NCBI GenBank assembly: GCA_028290465.1
Contig: JAQGJU010000135.1
Location: 1-64,000 of the forward strand
DNA length: 64,000 bases
Source: Xanthobacteraceae bacterium
GTDB lineage: Bacteria > Pseudomonadota > Alphaproteobacteria > Rhizobiales > Xanthobacteraceae
Direction of reading: 5' to 3'
The notes under the pieces are model-generated. The model did not search any database, was not told the origin of the DNA, and saw only the letters and a list, made by a program, of their open reading frames with translations. Positions 59,781 through 64,000 of the stretch are shown in pieces; the first letter of the stretch is position 1; each line of letters begins with the position of its first letter. The position numbers and the translations under genes were made by a program.

Positions 59781-60886
59781 GTACGCCTTCCGTTGTAGAA
59801 TTCCTGGACAGTCTCAATCACATGGTCTTGTTCGGCGCGGCCGAGATGCTGATCGACGGGAAAACTGATCGTCTCTCTGCAATGCCGTTCGGTCACCGGA
59901 AAATCCCCGGCCTTATATCCGACGGGTCGCAGGGCGTCCTGCAGGTGAAGCGGAATGGGATAGTGGATCTTCGCCTCGATGCCCCGGGAGATGCAATGCT
60001 TGAGCAGGGCATCCCGATCCTCGACGAACAGGATATACAGCAGATAGACGTTCTTGGTGTATGGCCGCCGCTCCGGCACGCGAACACCCGGAATGCCCTT
60101 GAAGCCATTGTCATAATGGGCCGCGGCCGCAATGCGCCCGGCGACGATATCCCCGAGTTGGCGCAGGATCCACTTTCCGACAACAGCCTGCAATGAATCC
60201 AGCCGAGAATTATAGCCGAAGGTCTCCATCTCGTCGCGGTTACGCAGACCGTGATTGCGCAACAGACGGACCTTACGGTTCATTTCGTCGTCATTGGTGA
60301 CGACGATTCCGGCATCGCCCCAGACGTTGATGATCTTCAGCGGATGCATTGAAAACGCGGTGGCGTCGCCCCAGGTACCGACACGCTTTCCATTGTATTC
60401 GCCCATAAGGCTTTGGCAGCCATCCTCGATAATGCGTAGATCGTGCTTCTTCGCGATCTCCATGATCGTCGGCATTTCAGCGACATCACCGGTCAGATGA
60501 ACGGGAATGATCGCCTTGGTGCGCGGCGTTATCGCGCGCTCAAGCTGATCGACATCGAGGCAGAACGTATCGTCGCAATCGACAAAGACGATCTTGGCTC
60601 CGACCTCGGCCATGGCCCCCACGGTCGCATAGAATGTATTGGCGGCGGTGATCACCTCGTCGCCCGGTCCGATGCCGAGCGCGCGCAGCGGAATCTTCAG
60701 CGCGTCGGTGCCAGACCCAACTCCGATGGCGTGCTTCACCCCGAGCGTGGCGGCGAACATCTCCTCGAATTCCTGCACGACCTTGCCGAGCGTGAAGTCA
60801 CCGCTCTTCACCAACGCTCGCATCTCGTCAAAGACGGCATCGACATCGGCGAACTGCTGCGCAAGTGGCGAATAGCGGACGTGCAT
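59777..60886 (-). CDS. DegT/DnrJ/EryC1/StrS aminotransferase (upstream copy)
   Basis: 369 aa. PLP Lys in FSMHPLKIINVWGDAG; LRNHGLRNRDEMETFG and IPVHLTGDVAEM are the usual family parts. Two DegT enzymes in a row suggest two amination steps or two different keto-sugars. Located 41 nt after the E1 beta gene. Product not predictable from sequence. Confidence 0.93.
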   Translation of the reverse strand: MHVRYSPLAQQFADVDAVFDEMRALVKSGDFTLGKVVQEFEEMFAATLGVKHAIGVGSGTDALKIPLRALGIGPGDEVITAANTFYATVGAMAEVGAKIVFVDCDDTFCLDVDQLERAITPRTKAIIPVHLTGDVAEMPTIMEIAKKHDLRIIEDGCQSLMGEYNGKRVGTWGDATAFSMHPLKIINVWGDAGIVVTNDDEMNRKVRLLRNHGLRNRDEMETFGYNSRLDSLQAVVGKWILRQLGDIVAGRIAAAAHYDNGFKGIPGVRVPERRPYTKNVYLLYILFVEDRDALLKHCISRGIEAKIHYPIPLHLQDALRPVGYKAGDFPVTERHCRETISFPVDQHLGRAEQDHVIETVQEFYNGRRT

Positions 60887-60927
60887 ATCGGATCTCTGAT
60901 AAAGGCGAGCTTGTCCAGCCGCGCCCG

Positions 60928-62025
60928 CTAGAATGGACCTTTAAAAAACGGGTCCGGCGCATCGATCGGCAAATTCTTGCGCTGCTCTTCGAGCGACGCC
61001 AGGGCGAGCTGCATTTTGTCGTCACCGATCCCCAGCATCTTGCCAACCTCGCGCGTGATGCGCAGCGAATCAGGATAGACGCCGACGACGAGGCCCCGGG
61101 AACTCGGCGTCGGATGATCCGGCAGACCGAGGCGCACCGGCGCCGCTTTGAGCGCCGAGAAATTCTGACCGACAACCGCCGCAACGACCTCGGCGCCGAT
61201 GCCGTACATGACAAAACCGGTGTCGACCGTGATCAGATGTCCGGACTTCTTCACCGACGCCTGAATGGTCGCCATGTTCAGCGGGCGCAGCACCCGCATG
61301 TCGATGACCTCGACCGAGCAGCCGATATCGCGCAGCACATCGGCCGCGCGGATTGCCTCCAGCACCGCATGCGCGGTTGCGACGATCGTCACATCCTTGC
61401 CTTCGCGCACCACGCGAGGGCCATCGAGCGGATTCTTGTAATACCCTTCCGGCACATGTCCGGTTGCGTAGTGCAGAAACCGATGTTCAATAAAGATCAC
61501 CGGATTATCGTCCTCGATGGCCGATATCAGCATGCCTTTGGCATCGGCCGCGAAAGCCGGCATGACAACCTTGAGGCCTGGAAAATACGAAAAGATCGGC
61601 TCGAGGCTTTGAGAATGTTCGGGGCCTTGGCCCCAGCCGCGCCCGATCACCATCCGGATAACGAGAGGGACCTTGTGCTGACCATTGCTGATGTAATGTG
61701 ATTTTGCCGCGTTGTTCACGATCTGCTCCAGTGCGAGCAGCGCAAACTCTACGCGATGGAATCCAATCACCGGCCGTTGGCCATTCAGCGCGGCACCGAC
61801 CGCGATGCCGACCGCACCATTTTCGGCGACCGGCATCTCAATGATGCGATCCTCTCCGAAGCGCTTGGCAATTCCCTTGATCGTCCCCCACATCGAGGCT
61901 GGATCGTCGACACCCTGCGCGAACATAAACGTACGATCGTCGCGGGCAAAGGATTCGATGAGGCCCTCGCGGATCGCGTCCGCAAGCGTGATGATGCGCT
62001 CCTGGGATACCGCTTGCGCCGTCAT
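60928..62025 (-). CDS. TPP-dependent dehydrogenase E1 beta-like (transketolase C-terminal type)
   Basis: 365 aa. N-terminal pyrimidine-binding domain (~10-190, with EMPVAENGAVGIAVGAALNG as the conserved cofactor-proximal Glu region) and C-terminal transketolase-C domain (~215-345). Overlaps the alpha subunit stop by 4 nt (ATGA), so the two are a heterodimer. No E2 acyltransferase, lipoyl protein or E3 is in view, so it may perform a non-oxidative two-carbon transfer or a ligation rather than a dehydrogenase reaction. That is inference from context. Confidence 0.9.
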   Translation of the reverse strand: MTAQAVSQERIITLADAIREGLIESFARDDRTFMFAQGVDDPASMWGTIKGIAKRFGEDRIIEMPVAENGAVGIAVGAALNGQRPVIGFHRVEFALLALEQIVNNAAKSHYISNGQHKVPLVIRMVIGRGWGQGPEHSQSLEPIFSYFPGLKVVMPAFAADAKGMLISAIEDDNPVIFIEHRFLHYATGHVPEGYYKNPLDGPRVVREGKDVTIVATAHAVLEAIRAADVLRDIGCSVEVIDMRVLRPLNMATIQASVKKSGHLITVDTGFVMYGIGAEVVAAVVGQNFSALKAAPVRLGLPDHPTPSSRGLVVGVYPDSLRITREVGKMLGIGDDKMQLALASLEEQRKNLPIDAPDPFFKGPF

Positions 62026-63041
62026 GCGTAGACAAACTGGCTGGCTTGAGCCGGTTCCGGCAATGGCGCAGCGCGCGCAAAGGCCCGCGCGCTTTCGATC
62101 TCGACCGTAATTGCTTCGACCATGGCCTTCTCTCGCTGCGGCGCGAGACCAGAACCCAGCTTTTTATGCAACGCCCGGATCGGGCAGCGCGTCTCCCACT
62201 GTAGATACTCGGCCTCGGTACGATAGCCGATGCGGTTGTCGAAGTTCGGACCGCAATGCTCCCGCCAGCGATAGGTGTCGAGCAGCAGAAAGGTCGGCCC
62301 GTTACCACAGCGGGCATGAGCGACCGCGTCCGACATCAGACGATAGGTTTCTTCGAGGTTGTTACCATCGCCATGCGCCGCACGCATTCCGTGGGCAAGC
62401 GCGACATTCGTCAGCGGACGATCCGGCTGCCTTTGTCGCAGCGGCGTGTAGACCGAGTAAAGGTTATTTTCGCAGACGAACACGATGGGAAGCCGATGCA
62501 GGACGGCGAAATTCGCACTCTCATGAAAAACGCCTTCTTCGATCGAGGCGTCACCGATAAAAGCTACGGTGACCTTACCGCTTCGCATTCGTTTGTCGGC
62601 CAGCGCGCTTCCTGTCGCGATCGGGATCGAACTCGCGACAATCGGAATGCTCGCCATCATACCTTTTTCGAGATCCATTAAATGCATGGATCCGCCGCGG
62701 CCGCCGATGCAGCCGGCAGCCTTACCGCAAATCTCGGCAAACATACGATTGAGGTCACCGCCCTTGGCGAGATAGTGCGCGTGGCAACGGTGGGTGCTGT
62801 AAATTTTATCGGTCAGCGCCAGCGCGTCGCATACACCGACTGCCGCTGCCTCCTGGCCAATGGAGAGGTGCACCGGGCAGCGCATCTCGCCCTCTCCATA
62901 ATGCTCGGCAATCGCCTCTTCGACCATCCGGATCCGCAGCATTTTCCGGTAGGCTTCGACAAGCTGCTCCACCGATAACGCAGCCTCCGACGAGACGCGA
63001 TCGGCGCTTATTACCTGAGCGGATTCGCTATTCACAGGCAT
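62022..63041 (-). CDS. TPP-dependent dehydrogenase E1 alpha-like
   Basis: 339 aa. TPP/metal motif begins FIGDASIEEGVFHESANFA and ends VCENN (GDG to GDA change; Asp and Asn kept). The segment GKAAGCIGGRGGSMHL matches the E1 alpha active-site loop, with Ser in RGGSMHL. It binds the pyrophosphate of TPP; the partner beta subunit is encoded next. In a sugar-biosynthesis context, E1 pairs like this are found next to DegT genes. Confidence 0.91.
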   Translation of the reverse strand: MPVNSESAQVISADRVSSEAALSVEQLVEAYRKMLRIRMVEEAIAEHYGEGEMRCPVHLSIGQEAAAVGVCDALALTDKIYSTHRCHAHYLAKGGDLNRMFAEICGKAAGCIGGRGGSMHLMDLEKGMMASIPIVASSIPIATGSALADKRMRSGKVTVAFIGDASIEEGVFHESANFAVLHRLPIVFVCENNLYSVYTPLRQRQPDRPLTNVALAHGMRAAHGDGNNLEETYRLMSDAVAHARCGNGPTFLLLDTYRWREHCGPNFDNRIGYRTEAEYLQWETRCPIRALHKKLGSGLAPQREKAMVEAITVEIESARAFARAAPLPEPAQASQFVYA

Positions 63042-63140
63042 ATCCCATTCGTTTGCACCAGCCCCGCATGACTATCTTATGCGTTGTATTTTGTCTATCT
63101 AACGACCCTTTCAACAGTGGCCGGCTGCACTGGCGCTCGT

Positions 63141-64000
63141 TCAGGATTTCGGCGGGTTCGATGCGGCCGAAACCACCGGCGACTGCGACGACCTTCGCCC
63201 GCTGGCATATTTACGCAACCGCCGTCGCCATCGGACGGGAGTATGATCGCGAAGGTAGCTCCAGCTCGCGCGCGTCACGATCCTGCCTACAAGGCGGGGC
63301 GAAAGAAGCGCACGGCCGCTCCTGCTTTGCAGCAACCACCATAACGTCGAGAAATGATATTCCGGCAGGACAGCCGTCTGGCGCAAAAGGCGGAACACAT
63401 CTTCGTAGCCAGGCGACGCCAGAACCATCAGCACTTTTTCCAAGGCGGCGTGACGGCGCTGCGGGTCTCGCAATGCGGTGGCCGAATACGAGTCTCCACG
63501 GACCGCCACATAGGTAAGTTGCTCAGGCAGATAGACCACGCCCTGTCGCAAAGCTACGACCATGGTAACGAACCAATCGGACAACAAGTCCAGCTCTTCG
63601 CGATATCCTCCGGCGGCCCGAAACGCAGCCTGCCGGTAAATCCCCGTATTGGGCGAAATGTGAAAATAATTCCTAGAAAACAGCGAAGCCAGGACAGGGC
63701 CATTAAAGAAGACTGGGCGCTCGCTCAGATAAAGCGGAAACAGAATCGCGCGATCGGAGTCATGATAATATTCGGACGGATCGGAAAAGCAGAGGCCGGC
63801 GTCCGGGAAGCGGACGAGCTCTTCGACGCAACGCTGCAGAAAATTGACTTCGACGCAATCGTCCGAGGCCGCGATATAAACGAATTCGCCGCTCGCCTGG
63901 GCCAAGCCCGATTGAACGGCGCGATGAATCCCATGATGCGTGTCGAGCGGAACGAGTTGAACGCGACGGTCCTTTTCCTGGTAGCGCCGCACCAGATCAG
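63141..64000 (-). CDS. GT-A (family 2) glycosyltransferase, N-terminus beyond window
   Basis: At least 286 residues; the gene continues past the right edge. Visible: HHGIHRAVQSGLAQASGEFV then IAASDDCVE, the donor-binding Asp-Asp of GT2 enzymes, followed by NTGIYRQAAFRAAGGYREEL and a C-terminal basic tail. It transfers a sugar from a nucleotide donor to a growing glycan. It is the upstream-most gene of the operon in view, 99 nt from E1 alpha. Confidence 0.88.
   Translation of the reverse strand, partial: DLVRRYQEKDRRVQLVPLDTHHGIHRAVQSGLAQASGEFVYIAASDDCVEVNFLQRCVEELVRFPDAGLCFSDPSEYYHDSDRAILFPLYLSERPVFFNGPVLASLFSRNYFHISPNTGIYRQAAFRAAGGYREELDLLSDWFVTMVVALRQGVVYLPEQLTYVAVRGDSYSATALRDPQRRHAALEKVLMVLASPGYEDVFRLLRQTAVLPEYHFSTLWWLLQSRSGRALLSPRLVGRIVTRASWSYLRDHTPVRWRRRLRKYASGRRSSQSPVVSAASNPPKS

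Overview
The window looks like chromosome from a high-GC alphaproteobacterium of the Hyphomicrobiales (Bradyrhizobium/Pseudolabrys/Xanthobacteraceae-like). This is inferred from the codon bias, from several dispersed palindromic repeats of a type I associate with that group, from orphan Bug-type (TctC) binding proteins, and from the gene orders (cysG-DUF2849-sulfite reductase-DUF934-cysH; ECF sigma-anti-sigma-S8 protease). Nothing in view suggests a plasmid, phage, CRISPR array or RNA gene.

Layout. 1-1338: livF (cut by the edge) and livG, a branched-chain amino-acid/amide uptake ATPase pair. 1569-4631: a secreted di-haem cytochrome c/DUF4384 protein, divergent from a small OmpA-like protein. 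5143-9326: a nitrate/sulfonate-type ABC importer (ATPase, permease, binding protein) followed by a creatinase-like M24 hydrolase. 9433-20591: a chemoreceptor, a glycine-zipper protein, an OpgC-like acyltransferase, an ECF sigma/anti-sigma/subtilisin module, two orphan Bug binding proteins, a DoxX protein and small hypotheticals.

20624-34307 is a catabolic block for urea-like nitrogen compounds: an FAH-family enzyme, a biuret-hydrolase-like cysteine hydrolase, an NCS2 permease and allophanate hydrolase (atzF) on one side. On the other is a minus-strand operon with a dipeptide-type ABC importer, atzG, atzE, atzH and a GntR/FCD regulator. Near-identical TTGTATACAA/TTGCATACAA sites lie ahead of both arms, so the GntR protein probably controls the whole block. 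No cyanuric acid hydrolase (atzD) is present.

34522-43281 is a full assimilatory sulfate pathway: cysD and cysNC activate sulfate, cysH reduces APS, a sirohaem sulfite reductase reduces sulfite, cysG makes its cofactor and a ferredoxin may supply electrons. A 272-bp MITE-like element with perfect 22-bp terminal inverted repeats sits at the end of cysNC and supplies its stop codon.

43595-52902: a lytic transglycosylase, then a signalling island made by tandem duplication. It holds a CheY-like gene, two hybrid histidine kinases with near-identical catalytic halves and diverged sensors, a relic of a second cheY between them, and a GGDEF response regulator. The first kinase has lost its HPt domain by an in-frame deletion.

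53109-64000: Uup-type ABC-F ATPase, a flavoprotein, a NUDIX protein, an EamA transporter, then a minus-strand glycan-type operon (truncated GT2 glycosyltransferase, TPP-dependent E1 alpha and beta, two DegT aminotransferases, PIG-L deacetylase) that may make an unusual amino sugar.
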